Positions 1 to 15,700 of a stretch of DNA of 64,000 bases are shown here, piece by piece. Below the pieces are notes generated by a model, which saw only the letters and a program-made list of their open reading frames with translations, made no database searches and was not told the origin of the DNA. Origin of the DNA: Thiotrichales bacterium 19S9-11 (GTDB lineage Bacteria; Pseudomonadota; Gammaproteobacteria; Francisellales; Francisellaceae); NCBI GenBank assembly GCA_021713395.1, contig JAKJJT010000002.1, forward strand, positions 1-64,000, read 5' to 3'. Both the position numbers and the translations under genes were made by a program. How positions within the stretch are numbered: the first letter of the stretch is position 1; each line of letters starts with the position of its first letter.

Positions 1-750
1 GTAATATCAACTGTATCAATATCCGTACGTGCCGTTGCATCGGTTGATGTAACAGTTAAGGTGTCTGATCCATTAAAGTTTAAATTACCTTGATAAACTA
101 ATGTGGCAAGCGTTGCATTTATATCTGCCTCTGTACCTGATATCGTTAAACTACTACTACCATTTACACCAGAACTAATCGTTGCTAATCCTGATAAGCT
201 AACAGTTAAACTACCATTATTAACCTGTAACTGGGTACTTGATAGATTACCGTCTGCATCAGTGACACTAATTAAATTACTATTACCTGAATTAAAGGCT
301 AGGGCTGTATCTTCATCAACCGTTTGAGCACCAGGTACAGTATTAATTGGTGGATCATCATCAACAGCAGTTATGGTTATATCAACTGTATCAATATCCG
401 TACGTGCCGTTGCATCGGTTGATGTAACAGTTAAGGTGTCTGATCCATTAAAGTTTAAATTACCTTGATAAACTAATGTAGCAAGCGTTGCATTTATATC
501 TGTCTCTGTACCTGATATCGTTAAATCACCACTACCATTAGCACCAGAACTAATCGTTGCTAATCCTGATAAGCTAACAGTTAAACTACCATTATTAACC
601 TGTAACTGGGTACTTGATAGATTACCGTCTGGGTCAGTGACACTAATTAAATTACTATTACCTGAATTAAAGGCTAGAGCTGTATCTTCATCAACCATTT
701 GAGCACCAGGTACAGTGTTAATTGGTGGATCATCATTAACTTCAACCACC
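1..750 (-). repeat. two near-identical 375-bp (125-residue) tandem repeats
   Basis: The sequence from position 1 recurs at position 376 with only scattered substitutions (for example GVNGSSS versus GANGSGD in one strand). Both encode one cadherin-like unit running from VPGAQxVDEDTALAF to TARTDIDTVDIT. The array probably continues past the window edge. Such homogeneity implies recent unit duplication or gene conversion. Confidence 0.85.
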
Positions 751-3700
751 GTAATAACCGCATTATCCTGATCAAATAGGTTATCACCTGTTGTATTGAC
801 ATCGCCATCAGCACCAGTATCAGTTGATGTCATCACTAAAACATCATAACCATTAAAATCTGCATCCCCTTGATATTGAACTGTGGCTAAGGCTGCGTTG
901 ATATCAGCTAACGAACCTGAATGAATAGTTAATACTTTACCTCCATTGGAGCTATCAATTGTTACAGAGCCAATATACGTTGATGTTAAAGTACCATTGC
1001 TAACTTCTAAAACAACGTTATCTAAATTATCATCAACATCACCAACACTTAACCCTGTAATATTTATTGGTGTATCTTCATCTCCTTGATAAGTATTTGG
1101 ACTCACTGTATTAACCGGTGCATCATTAACAGGTGTTACTGTGATTGTCGCTGTTGATTCACTAGAAAACTTATTTGAATTATCTATAACTTTATACCCA
1201 AAAGTAACCTCACCATTAAAGTTAGCATCTGGCACAAAGTATAATGTTAAAGTATCATCTGTTACTGTATAATCATTGGCTCCACCGCCAACACCTGCTC
1301 CCACAAGTGCCAATGTTGTTAATGCGGCATCTGAATAAAGCAAACCATCACTTGGTAAACTCATTATTCTAAATCTAGCAATACTATCACCATAATCAGG
1401 ATCTGAACCTGTTAAGGTAATACTAATGGATTCAGCATCCTCTGGACCACTAGCACTTACATTATCAGCGATAGGGGAACGATTAGGATCGCCTGTAATT
1501 GTAAATGCAAAGTGATCGATATCACTTAAGTCTGTATTATCTGTTGAAATCATAGTTAAGGTATCTGCACCAGAATAATTATCATTACCTAAATAATTAA
1601 TATTACTGGCTAATACTGTTCTAATCGCTTCATAAGCATCAGTAGCTGTTAATGTAATTAAACTTGAACCATTACCACTAATATCTACATCACCATCAGC
1701 TGTTGTAATTGCTGTGACAACACCATCACCAACTTGAAGGACACCATTAAATACACTAAGCTCGACACTAACAACATCAGAATCTACATCTGTTACATCA
1801 AGACCTGAAATATTAATTAACGTATCTTTTACTGGCTCAAGTAATGTTGGCATGGTATTAACAGGTGCATTACCTGATAGCGATGCTTCGACTGTTATCG
1901 TTAATGTGTCTTGATCAACTAACTCTTCGTAATCTGTTGAGTGTACTGTTAAAGTATGACTACCAACTAAACTTCCTGTATAAGTTAATGATGCTAATGC
2001 TAAATTAATCGCTTCTTCATCACCTGTTGTTACTGCTCTAATCGTAACTGAGTCAGATGCATTATTAACGACGACAACACCAGCATTACCTTCAACATTC
2101 AACGTGCCAGAGGCAATAGAAACCGTAACTTCATATAGATCACTATCAGCATCACTAACACTAATACCAGAGATTAATAAGGCTTGATCTGCATAAGCGG
2201 TTTGATCACCTGGTAAATCATTAATTGGTGGCTCATTGACACTATCAATAGTAATATCAATTGCATCACTATCTGTTAAAGATTCACTATCAACCGATGT
2301 GATCATTAATATATCTGTGCCATTATAATCTGCATCTGGCGTATAAACTAAAGTTGCTAATGCAGCATTAATTTCATCTTCTGTGCCTGATATTCTAAAG
2401 CTACTACCACCATTACTTCCATTGTCAATCGTTACATCTGATGATGTGATATTCAAACTACCATGATTAACAGAGATCGTCGTTGATTCTAAGTTACCAT
2501 CTGGATCTGTAACGCTTAACCCTGTAATTGGTAATGGATTATCTTCACTGGTTGTAAAACTGTTCGTTAAAATCGTATGAACTGGTGGATCATTTTCAAC
2601 AGCCTGAACATCTAAATTAATATAATCAATATCGGTTAAACCAACAAAATCGGTTGATACCATCGTAATGATATCTGGACCAAAATAATCTGTATCTGGT
2701 GTATAAAGCACAGTTTTTAAAATAGCTTGGATATACTCTTCAACTTGCTTTGTAACATCACCTGCCACTGCTGTTTCTAAATCAGTCATTACCAGTGAAA
2801 CATCATCAGTACCATTACCTATAATATCAACCACTCCACTTGTTAAGCCTAATGGTTCTATCACCGTAATCGTACCATGGACTGCTGTTAAACGCGTTGA
2901 CACTAAGTCATCATTATCATCAGTAACACTAAGTGTTGTTATAGCAAATCCTGTATCTTCTGTTGGCGTTAATGTTGTTAATGGCACTGTATTAACTGGT
3001 GGTGTGCCTGATAGTGAGCCTGAATTTGATAAAACTAAATAATCCGTATCCGTTAAATCACCTGAATCTGTTGATAAGACTTCTAATGTCGCACCATCAC
3101 TTGTCATATTAAACACTAAGCTTGATAAGGCCAAGTTAATCGAATCTTCATCACCTAAAGCAACGGCTGTAATTGTTACCACATCATTTGTAAGATTATA
3201 AGAAACATCAACATTTGCATTATCTGCTACAAGCAATGTACCAGAGCCTGCATCTACTGATACTTGAACGCTAACTAGATCGCCATCTGGGTCTGTAACG
3301 CTAATATCTTCAATATACTGAGCTGTATTTTGATAAATTGATGTCGTCTTGGTATTTGCATCGACAACACTTCCTGGCAAGGTATTAATCGGTGCATCAT
3401 CAAGTGGATCAACATTGATATTCATTGTATAGACTTCATCTGAATATGCTGTTCCATCATATACCTTAAAGGTGAAACGATCATAAGGTGCGCCTGTCTC
3501 ATTTGGCAATGGATCAAAGATTAGCTGAGCAAGGCTCGATGCATCAATAGTCTGATTCTCTGTTACATCTAATCCATTAAATGTTAATGTCCCGTTTATT
3601 TCTAATGAAACAATTTGTATCCCTGCAAACGCATCACCATCAACATCATTGAAAGTAAAGTCGCCTGAACCAAAAACATAAGCCTCATCTTCATCAGTAG

Positions 3701-6700
3701 ATACCGTATTATCAGCACCTGTTGGTAAGTCATTAACTGATACAATATTAATCGTTGCTGTAATCGTATTAGAATTATCATCACCATCATTAACCGTAAA
3801 AGTCATCACTCTTGGGGTTACATCTGGATTATCTGAGGTATTTTCATACGTAATACCTGCAAAGAATGTTTCATAGACAGATAGTAATTTACTACCAGTT
3901 AAAACTAATGTACCAGGCGTTAAATCATCAACTGTAATACCTGTAATATCACTATAACCAATGACATCTTGTGATCCGTTATAACTTGCCATTGTGATTG
4001 TTGCGCTTTCTATATTGGTATCATCTACATCCGTAATGATAAATTCTTCAGAAATCGTTGCAGCTGGATCATTTTCTGTATAGGTGATTGTTTTTTCAGT
4101 AATATAAGCTGTTAAATCATATGTTCTTACAAAACCTTCTAAACTAACGTAAGGGGGATAAGAAAAAGGATAAGGCGCTCCAATGGCAACAGATTGACCA
4201 TCTCCGCTTAAACTAATTCCAGGGCCTATTTGTTGATATGCTTCCCCATAAATATCTAGTCCTCTTTGCACCCATAAAGAATTCGTTGCATCCCAGTCAT
4301 AAATTTGTGCAAAACCGCCCCACTCATCATTATAGGTCATCCCTCCAACCGCTATCGTTAATCCATCATTACTAATAGAAACACTTTCACCTAAGAAGTC
4401 CCAGTCGATTTGACCATTGATATCTTGTCCTGCTTGAACCCACTCAGTTCCAACTAAATCATAAACTTGAGCTTCACCACTAGCAAAGCCAAACTCATCA
4501 CTACTTCCAGCACCAATAATAACCCGCGCCCCATCTGAACTTAAATCAACAGACCAACCAAAACTATCTCCCGCAGCTGCACCATCGATATCACTACCAA
4601 CTTGTTGCCAACTTGCTCCTATCAATTCATAAATTCTTACATGACCGCTGTCATTACCATTAATACCATCATTATATACTGCACCAATTGCTAATCTCGT
4701 ACCATCTGAGCTAAGCGAAACAGATTCACCAAATCTATCCCCAGCAGCTTCTCCATCAATATCATCACCAACTTGCTGCCATAATGTTCCACCGATTAGA
4801 TCATAAACTCTGACATGGCCTCTATTATCACTATTACTACCACTATTACCATCATTTTGATTTGCGCCAATTGCAACCCTTGTACCATCAGAGCTTAATG
4901 AAACAGAAAAACCAGATCGATCACCATTAGCTTCTCCATAAATCGCATTAGCATAGACATCTCCACTATTTTCACTACCAAGAGGATCCCACTGATCAGT
5001 ACTTTCATTATACGTATAAATGGTAACCTGACCTCTGTTACTACCGTTAGTATCATTACTATATGCACCTATTGCGATCGTCATTCCATCAGCACTTAAA
5101 GAGATAGCGTTTCCCTGCCCAGAAAAAATATCACCCTCTCCACCTACAATATAATCTCCAAGGAGCTGCCATGAGCTACCAACTCGCTGATAAACACCGA
5201 CATAACCCCTATCAGCATCATAATATCCAGCGCCAATTGCTAATATTGACCCATCATCATTTAAAACTACTGTTTCACCAAAGTTATCACCAGCGGCTTT
5301 ACCCGTGATATCACTGATGATATCACCACCAATTTGCTCAAAGTCAGCAAATCTTAAATCTGGTGGGTCATTAACTGCAGTCACATCAATTATTGCTGTA
5401 ATCGTATTAGAATTATCATCACCATCATTAACTTTGAAAGTAACTTCTCGAGCTGTTGTTGTTGGGTTATCTGAGGTATTGATATAGCTTACTGTTGCTA
5501 ATAATGTTTCATACTCTGCTTTTGTTGCTGAACCTATAAATGTTAATACCCCTGTTTCTAAATCAAAGTCATGCGTCAAACTTAAGCTTGCTGCAAGCGT
5601 TACATCATAAAATAAACTATCTTCTCCATTGATATACGTACCACTAGCAATCGTAACTGTTGCACTTTCTATGTTTAGGTCATCAGGATCAGTGATTGAA
5701 AAGCCATCATTAATAGTAATTGCTGCAGAATTTTCTGTATACGTCGTAGTCGCTGTGCCTGCAAAAGCTAAAACTGGTGCATCATTAACAGGTACAATAT
5801 TAATCGTTGCTGTAATCGTATTAGAATTATCATCACCATCATTAACCGTAAAAGTCATCACTCTTGGGGTTACATCTGGATTATCTGAGGTATTTTTATA
5901 CGTAATACCTGCAAAGAATGTTTCATAGACAGATAATAATTTACTACCAGTTAAAATTAATGTACCAGGCGTTGAATCATTAACTGTAATACCTGTGATA
6001 TCACTATAGCCAATGACATCTTGTGATCCGTTATAACTTGCCATTGTGATTGTTGCACTTTCTATATTGGTATCATCCACATCCGTAATGATAAATTCTT
6101 CAGAAATCGTTGTAGCTGGATCATTTTCTGTATAGGTAATTGTTTTTTCGGTAATATACGTTGTTAGATCATATGCTTTTACTACACCTGAAGAACTAGG
6201 AACTCCAGCATAATAAGCACCGCCCACAACAGACTGGCCATCTCCACTTAAACTAACGTTATCAGCAATAGAAGAATCTACTTCTGTAGCATAAATATTT
6301 AAACCGTACTGTACCCATAAAGTACTTGTCACATCCCAATCATAGACCTGTATACGAGCATCACCACTATCAGTTCCCCCTGAAATAACGATTCTTAAAC
6401 CATCATCACTGATAGCAACATCATCATACCAAGCATCATTCTCAGCAATAAAACTTTGCCCGACTTGCGTCCAAATAGTTCCAACTAAGTCATAAACTTG
6501 AACTTGATCACTAGAATCTTCAGCAACAATAAGACGTGAACCATCAGCGCTTAAATCGACAAGATAACGAAAAACATCACCAACTGTTATATCATTGATA
6601 TCATTACCAACTTGTTGCCATGATGTTCCTTCAGTTAGATCAAAAACTCTAACTTCACCGCCATTATAGTTAGTATAATTATCATCTTTCATCCCAATGG

Positions 6701-9700
6701 CTACTCGAGAGCCATCAGCACTTAGCGATACTGAATTACCAAAATTATCATTCGCTGCTAAACCATCGATATCATCACCAACTTGTTGCCATGTTCCGCC
6801 AATTAACGTATAAATTCTGACATGACCGCTGTTACTACCATTAATACCATCATTCAACACTGCGCCAATTGCGACTGTCGTACCATCAGCGCTTAATGAA
6901 ACAGAATAACCAGCAGAATCATTACCTGCCTCTCCTGCTATTTCATAATTACTACCCAACGGTATCCAATCACCATCAACTGAGCTATATTGATAGATTC
7001 TAGTAACTGAACCGCCAGAAGCCCCAATCGCCATTGTTAAGCCATCATCACTTAAAGCAATCGCATCAAACCCAGAAGCTCGATCACCAGCATCACCATA
7101 GATAGGATTACCTAGCTCAATCCATGAACCATTGCTATTTTGATAAACCTGAACATAGCCAGTATTATTATCTGCGCCATTATCATATTGCCTTGAACCA
7201 ACTGCTAATATTGACCCATCTTGATTTAATACTACTGACTGCCCCAGCTGATCACCAGCATTTAAACCAACGATATCATTACCAATTTGCTCAAAGTCAG
7301 CAAATCTTAAATCTGGTGGGTCGTTAAGATCTGATACATTAATGGTCATTGTTGCCGCAGAAGCTGAATCTGCTATACCATCATTGACAGAAAAATCAAA
7401 ACTTGCTGCTTCACCATTGATGGCATCTGGTGTGTAAACTAATAAACCTATATTTGCAACTAAGATAACTGTATCTGAACTAATTTCTGTACCATTATAG
7501 GTTAAAACACCATTACCAGCAATTGTTGATGCAACTACAGTAATTGATGCTAAAGCATCTCCATCAACATCACTATAACCCACAGGAGTAAAATCAGTCT
7601 CATTAAAGGTATAAGCATTATCCTCATCTGTATTAACACTAACATCTGAAGCAACTGGCGCATCGTTGATCGGATTAATAGTAATCACCGCATTGTCCTG
7701 ATCAAATAAACCATCTGCATCAGTTGCAGTCATCACTAAGGTATCAAAACCATTAAAACTTAAGTCTCCTTGATATTGAACCGTTGCTAAAGCTGCATTG
7801 ATATCAACTAATGTGCCGGCATTGATGCTAATCGTTAAAACTTTATCTCCATTTGAACTGACTATAGATAAATTATCACTTGAATCTGTTATGCTTAAAG
7901 TACCTGAGCTTACTTCTAAAACAACATTGTCTAAATTGTCATCTATATCATCAACACTTAGACCTGTAATATCTATTGGTGTATCTTCATCTCCTTGATA
8001 GGCACTTGGACTAATTGTATTAACTGGTGGTTGATTGGCGCCATAAATTGTAATTTCAACTGTTCGACTATCTTCTGCTAGTTGCGAGTCAGTTGCGATA
8101 ACAGTATAAGTTAAAACTAAACTTTCACCTGATCCTAGGTAGTCAAAAGTCTCTGAACCTGAATCAAAGCTCCAAGTAAAAGTATCCTGTATCTCTGTTG
8201 CATCTAATATATCACCAGACTGAACACTAAACATATTAAATAATGCGGTGTTATCTAATGTATTTAAATCGCCTGCTGTATTTACCGTACCATCAACACT
8301 GACACTAACAGTATCTGTTAAATCTAAGTCTGTTAATGTTAAAGTACCTGAAATATTTAATGAATTATCATTTTCTATGACTGTAATTTCAGCCAAATCT
8401 CCAGATTCTACTGTGATACTTGGCGTACTGTTAGCTGAAGTAACACTAAAGGTTAACTGATCTGTATCCGTTAAGTCATCACTGTCAATTGAGTACATTG
8501 TCAATGTATCTTGACCATTATAACCTAAATTACTTTGGTAAAGAACGAAACCTTGTAGTGTTTCTTGAATGGCTGCATGACTTCCAGATAGAGTTACAAT
8601 ACTTGAATTATTGTTAGCAACTGTTGCTGATCCACCTGATATGTTAATAACACCATTTGCAACACTTAATTGAACACTGACAACATCATTATCAAGATCT
8701 GTTACGTTTAAATCTGGAATGAGTTTTTGTACATTTTCAACAGGGCTAAATGATCCTGGTAAGGTATTAACTGGTGGGTTACTACCTGTTGGCTCATCAT
8801 TAACAATTATTGTTAAACTATCTTGATCTGTTAAGTCTTGATCATCTGTTGATAATACCGTTAAAACAACATCTCCTGCTGTACTACCTGCACTATAAAC
8901 TAACGTTGCTAAGGCACTATTAATCGATGCTTCATCTCCTACTGTATCAGCTGTAATCGTAATCGAACTTGTGCCATTTGTCTCTACACCGTCTATTGTT
9001 GAGATACCTGATAAGCTTGGTGCTATATTTAACGTTCCACCTGTAACTGAAACAACAACTTTAACTAGGTCACCATCAACATCTGTCACACTAATACCAG
9101 GGATTGCTAAAGTAGCATTTGTATATGTAGCTTGATCTACTGGTAACGTATTAACTGGTGGGTCATTATCTATTGCTGTAATTGTTATGGCTATTTCATC
9201 TCTATCTGTTAATGACGCTGTGTCTATTGAATCAATAACCAGTGTATCTGAGCCATAATAATTAGCTGTCGGTGTATAAACCAAAGTTGATAATGTTTCA
9301 TTAATTTCATCTTCTGTACCTGATATTGTAAGGCTAGCGCTATCATTTGGACCACTTAAACTTGCCGATCCTGATAATGCAACATTTAAAGTACCATATC
9401 CAACTGAAACCGTTGTTGATACTAAATTACCATCAGGGTCTGTGACACTAACACCTGTAATTGCTAATAAGTCATCTTCATTCGTTGTAAAGCTATTCGT
9501 TAGAATCGTATGAACCGGTGGATCATTATCAACTGCTTGAACATCTAAATAAATATAATCAATATCGGTTAGATTATCATCATCTGTTGATATCATCGTA
9601 ATAACATCTAAACCAGAATAATTTAAATCTCCCGTATAAAGCACTGTTTTTAATACAGCATTAATATCTGCTTCTGCTGTTGCAATACTAGAACCTGTAA

Positions 9701-12700
9701 TTGTTACGTCACTTGGCGTATTGTATGTAATTGTCACTGAACCACTTAAACCTAATGGCTCTATCACGGTAATGGTTCCATGCTGAGCAACTAGTCTTGT
9801 CGATACTAAATCACCATCAATATCTTCTACACTAACACCACTAATTGCAAAACCTGTCTCTTCTGTTGGTGTTAATATTGTTAATGGTACTGTGTTTTCT
9901 GGTGGGTTGCCTAAAGGAGGAGCATCAGAAATAGTAATCGATATATTATCTGTATCTGTTAACAAGCTACCATCTTCTGATTCAATCCTTAAAATAGCTG
10001 TATCATTTGAGCCATTAAGCACTAACGTTGCTAAAGCCAGATTGATTGAATCTTCATCTCCTGTTATTGTAACTGACTCGCTATTGTTATTTGTAACGGT
10101 TACCCCTGTGATCTCTGAAACTCTTAACGATGCACCCGTATCTAAACTTGTTCCATTACTTAAATAGACTGAAACAATAACTTCTGTTAGGTTATTATCT
10201 ACATCAGTAACACTAAAATTACCTATTAGTTGATCAACACCTTGATAATCAATTGTGATACTTGGAGAACCAATCGTATCAATGTCTACATCTAACAATT
10301 TATTAACCGGAGCATCATCAACTTGATTAACGGTAATTCTAACTATATCTGTATCTGTTAATGGCGTTGGTGATGTTGTATCAGTTGATTTAACGACTAA
10401 TTGATCATTACCTGTGAAGTTTTCATCACCATGATAGACTAAGGTTTGTAAGATTGCATTAATCGCACCCTGATCGCCTACTGTATCTGCTGTTATTGTA
10501 ATTGATTTATTTCCTGTGCCATAAGAAACACTAACACCATCACTAACATCTTCTGTAACAGATAATGTACCATTGGTAACACTTAGCTCTACATGAGATA
10601 AGTTACCATCTGCATCTGTAACGCTAATTGCATTACCACCGCCATTTGTAAATGTTAAATCTGTCTCTTCATTAACCGATTGCGCTATTAGTGGTACTGT
10701 ATTAACTGGTGGATCAAACTGTGTGTCTAACACATGGATATTCATTACAGATGAATCTACGGATTGTGCGTTAGCTGCCCCACTATCATCACTAACTTTA
10801 AAACTAAAGCTTGCATAAGGCTCACCATTTGCATCTGCTGCTGGCGTGAAAACTAATAAACCATCAATAATATCTGAACGACTTATATTATTATTACTGC
10901 CAAGTTCAACATCTACGCCATTAATCGTTAAGCTACCAAATGTTTCTAACGATGTAATTTCAACACTGCTTAAACGATCGGTTGTATCAATATCACTAAA
11001 ATTAAAATCTGCGAGTGTGAAAATATAAGCAGCATCTTCTTGCGTTGTAATATCATTACTTGCAGCAGTTGGTGCTTCATTAATACCTGTAACTGTAACT
11101 GTTACTGTCGCTGTATCAGTATCACCACTATTATCCGTAACGGTATAAGTAAATGTATCTTCTGCTGTCTCTCCTAACGCTAAATAGTCAAATGCAGTGC
11201 CTGGATCATAGGTAACATTACCACCAAGTGCACTTGAAGCACCTTCTATTGCAAAGAAGTGAATGGTTTCACCCACATGTGCAACTTCAGCATCACTTGA
11301 TTGATCTTCTTCAACATATAATGTCACTGAATCTGAATCTAAGTTACTTACTCTAACTTCAGCTGGGTCAGAGTCATTAGATGATGCTATTTGTCCAAAA
11401 AAGTTAATTGTCTCACCAGCTGTAAAGCCACTAAAACTGCCTGTCGCTTCTGCTTGAGTAACTGACGCTATACTACCTGCATTAAACGTATAACCATCAA
11501 TATTTCCACTTGCCGAATCAATGGCAAAATAGCCTACTGTTTCCTGAGAAGTTGGACCACCAACAAAGCTTTCATAATTATCAACTGTAAAGTCAAATGA
11601 ACTATTATTGATATTACTATGTCTTGTTGTAAGGAAAGCAGAGCTAGCATCATTGCTAACATCTGACTGTACCTGGCTAATAACATATGGGCTTAACGTG
11701 AAGGTAGTAAAGTTAACCGATGATTGGCTTGTATCTGTAGTTCCTACTTCAATTTTTGTTCCATCAGCTAAAGTATAAGTCCCTACTTCAAATACCATAT
11801 AACTAACAGTTTCTGCTGTATGCGTATAATCTGGATCAGAGTCTATTGAATTAAGTGGCTCTACTAATCTTAGATTAAATGAGTCTGTACCTACACTATC
11901 AACTCTGGCAATCACTGGATCTAAGTCATTTCTTGAATTTACAAATGCAAAGACGACTGCGTTAGTATAAGTATTCGCTAAATTAACCGTGACCCCAGTT
12001 GTACCAACCTCAACTTGGCCAAACTCACCAAAAGCAAACGTACTACTATCAATTAAACTACCAGCCTCTGCTGTATCACTATAATCTGTAATGGTTAATG
12101 TCTCACCTGTTGGTGTTGAACTGTCGTTATCTAGCAAACCTGATGCATCAATAGTTAAGGTATCACCAGCTGTTACATTATAACCAGTATCATCTGTTGC
12201 ACTTGGTGTACTATTAACGATGGCAAGTTCTGTCGTAATCGTATTAGAATCACTTGTGCCATCATTAAAAACAAAATCAATATTTCTTGTTGTTATATCT
12301 GATGATGTTGTTTCATATGTGATAGTTGATAAGAAGCTCTGATAATGCGCACGAGTGATGGTTTCTGCTACATCACTTGTCATCGTTAAAACACCCGTTG
12401 TATTATCGTAACCAATAGTCACACCAAGTGTATCAGAAATATTTGTATAGTTTAGAATATCAGCGTCACCATTAGTAAAACCTCTAATACTAACCGTTAC
12501 ACTTTCAACATACTGATCATTTGAATCCGCAATGGCAAAATTATCATGAAGAATAACTGCTGGACCACCAATGGTATAGCTTTGATCAACCGTCGTTAAT
12601 TCTAAGTCATAAACTCTTGCAACGCCTGCATCTGTATCTGTTGTATCATTAAATGGCGCACCAATGACAACACGTCGACCATCTTTACTTAAAGCTAATG

Positions 12701-15700
12701 CATAACCGCTTTGCTCGCCTTGCTGTTCACCTGCAATATACTCTCCTGATTGAACCCATAGATTATCCGTATCATTCCAATCGTAAAGCTGAATACGGCC
12801 ATGGTCATTTTGATGCGGTGCATCTGGATCACCTGCTGTAGCTGATGCATTGATATCTGCTGAGACAATTAAACGGTTACCATCAGCACTTAAAGAGACA
12901 TCAAAACCAAACTCATCACCTTGTTCGATACCATCAATTGTTCCTACTATACTCCAGCTACCATCATAATCATAAACACTGACACTACCACTATTTGTAC
13001 CATTTACATCTGTTTCATAAGCACCAATAGCAACTCGGCTACCATCATAGTTCATAGCAATTGAGTGACCAAAGTTTGTACCTGAAGTACCAGTAATATT
13101 ACCTGAGCTCATCAAAGACCACGCTGAACCATTCCAGCTATAAATATCTACTTGATCATTAACACCACCAACTGCCAAAATACTACCATCTTGGTTTAAG
13201 GCTAAACTACTACCTAATTGACCATTATCAATCGTTCCATCAATATCAGCATCAATTGTCGCTCTTGAAACCCAGACATCAGTAACCCAATCATAAATTT
13301 TAACTGAACCTCGATCGGTACCCCCTAAGTCTTCTGATGGCTCACCTACAGCTAAAACCAAACCATCTGCACTTAAAGTGACCGTTTGACCAAAACTTGC
13401 TCCGACTTCATCTCCACTTAAGGCTACCCCATGATCAGTCCAATCATCAATGCCACCATTCCACGTATAGACCTGAACACTATCACTTCCAGGTGAACCA
13501 ATCGCGACAATCAAACCATCTGCACTTAATGAAACTGAAGTTCCACTTTCATCACCAGCTAAATCACCTAAAATTGGATTACCTTTTAAAGTCCAGCTAC
13601 CACCAACCATTTCGTATAATCTAACTTCACCGGCACTTGAGCTACTAAATGGTGCAGAAACTGCAATAATATTTCCATCTTCACTGATCGCGACATCATA
13701 ACCGCTTTGATCACCTGAAACTTGACCTAAAATATCTGAGCCTGCTTGTTCAATAAAACTTAAGTTAATCTCTTCAACATTGATCGTCATCACCGCATTT
13801 GGTAAATCTGAATCATCCGTTCCGTCATTTACACTAAAGCTAAAACTAGTATATGGTTTGCCATAGGTATCTAAGTTAGGTGTAAAAACCAATTCATTAT
13901 TGTTAATGTTAGAGACGCTAATTACATCATTTGTAGACACTGTAGTGCCATTTAGTTTTAAAGTTCCAGTAAAACCGCTCAAGTCAGTAATTTTAATACT
14001 AACTAAACTGTCTCCATCAACATCAGAAAACCCAAAATCTCCAGCACTAAAAGTATAAGCTAAGTCTTCATTCGTTGAAATTGAGCTATCAATGGCTACT
14101 GGAGCATCATTAACTGAAGTAACCGTAATGGTAACTGTTTCTACATTACTTAATCCTTCAGTTGGATGTGATAATTGAAAAGAGACAATTCTATCGTTAA
14201 CATCTGGAGTTTCTGAAGTATTTTCATAAGTAATCGCTGACATTAAAGCTTCAACGGCAATTTCAGATACCCCTGTAGCACCACTTGCACCATCGTCAAA
14301 GCTAATAACTAAGTCGTCTGCTCCACTACCACCAGTATAAGTTCCAATTTGATTACCTTCGTAATAGACAATACTAATGCCATCTGTACTAATCTCTCCC
14401 ACCCCAGTGCCTTGACTGTCAACACCCAATAAATCTTCTAAGTCAGAACGACCAGATGAAATGCTAACAGTTAAACTGCTACCATGATAATCTGTTCCAT
14501 CAGAATCTGTTATGTCAAATGGATCCAGGATCTGAGGCCCCGAACTTTCAGTATAATTTAAAACATTATCACCCGTACTATCGATAGTAAGTGTGTTTAC
14601 ACTCACAACAACAACTTCTGTATTACTAGCGCCTTCTGTTGCATGATTCAAGGTAAATGATAGCTCCCGACTTCCAGATGTTGGGGTTAATGAGCTATTA
14701 TTATAAGTAATTGCTGAAGCAAGGGCCTGCGCTGCTGCTTTAGAGGTTGCAGCGTTAAAAGTAATCACTAAATCAGCACCACTTGTACCTCCTATATAAG
14801 TACCGATTGCATTTGTTGTTCCTGTTTCATCTGTATAACTAACGATACTACCAGCAACACTAATCTGCCCCAAACCTGTTCCCTGATTTTCAATGCTCAA
14901 TACATCTTCACCAATAACACCACCTGATGTAATTGCAATCGTTAAATTACCACCATTAAAATCAAATGCACTTGCATCACTATTTTCAAAGTAAGATAAA
15001 GCATCCATACCAATTACAGCATCTGAACTACTGAACTCTCTTGGCGTTCCTTCTCGAGTAATTACTGTACCATTAATGGCATACGTACCGATTGTACCAC
15101 TGGAAATTGCATAAAAAGAATCATCATCAATAGCATAAAGCCCCGAAAAATTACTACCAAACGTCTCTGTGTTTTCTGGTGGTAATGATAAACTTGTTAC
15201 ACCAGAGGCCTTAAGTGTAGAAGTATCTAAATCATAATCATATAAATAAATGTCACTACCCGTTTGGTAATAAAAATCACCACTTGTCTGACTTACATGG
15301 TGATAAGCGCTTGCACTTGCTAATACTGCTGTTGATGCGGCATTTTGTTCAGAGAAAATAGATAATGTTAATTCTGAAGCATCATAAAAAATTAACTGAT
15401 TTGCAGCAAATGTAATATCATCGCCTGTATCTCCTACATCGTCTCCTTGAGGGTCCAAAGTAATTGAAGAAGTTGATGCAAAAACAATATCTCCATTGTT
15501 AAAAAAAGTAAAGTCGCTAATATCCCAAGTTGCATTTTCTTGGCCTAAAATACCAAATAGTTCACTAAAGTCTAATAACTCGCTGGTTGCACTTGCAGGA
15601 TTGGCTGCATCAAGCGCAACATCATAACGCATAATTGCATTGCCATCGATGCTTGCATCTACAAAAAGAAATGTCTCTCCGCCAGAGGCGACATTAAAAG

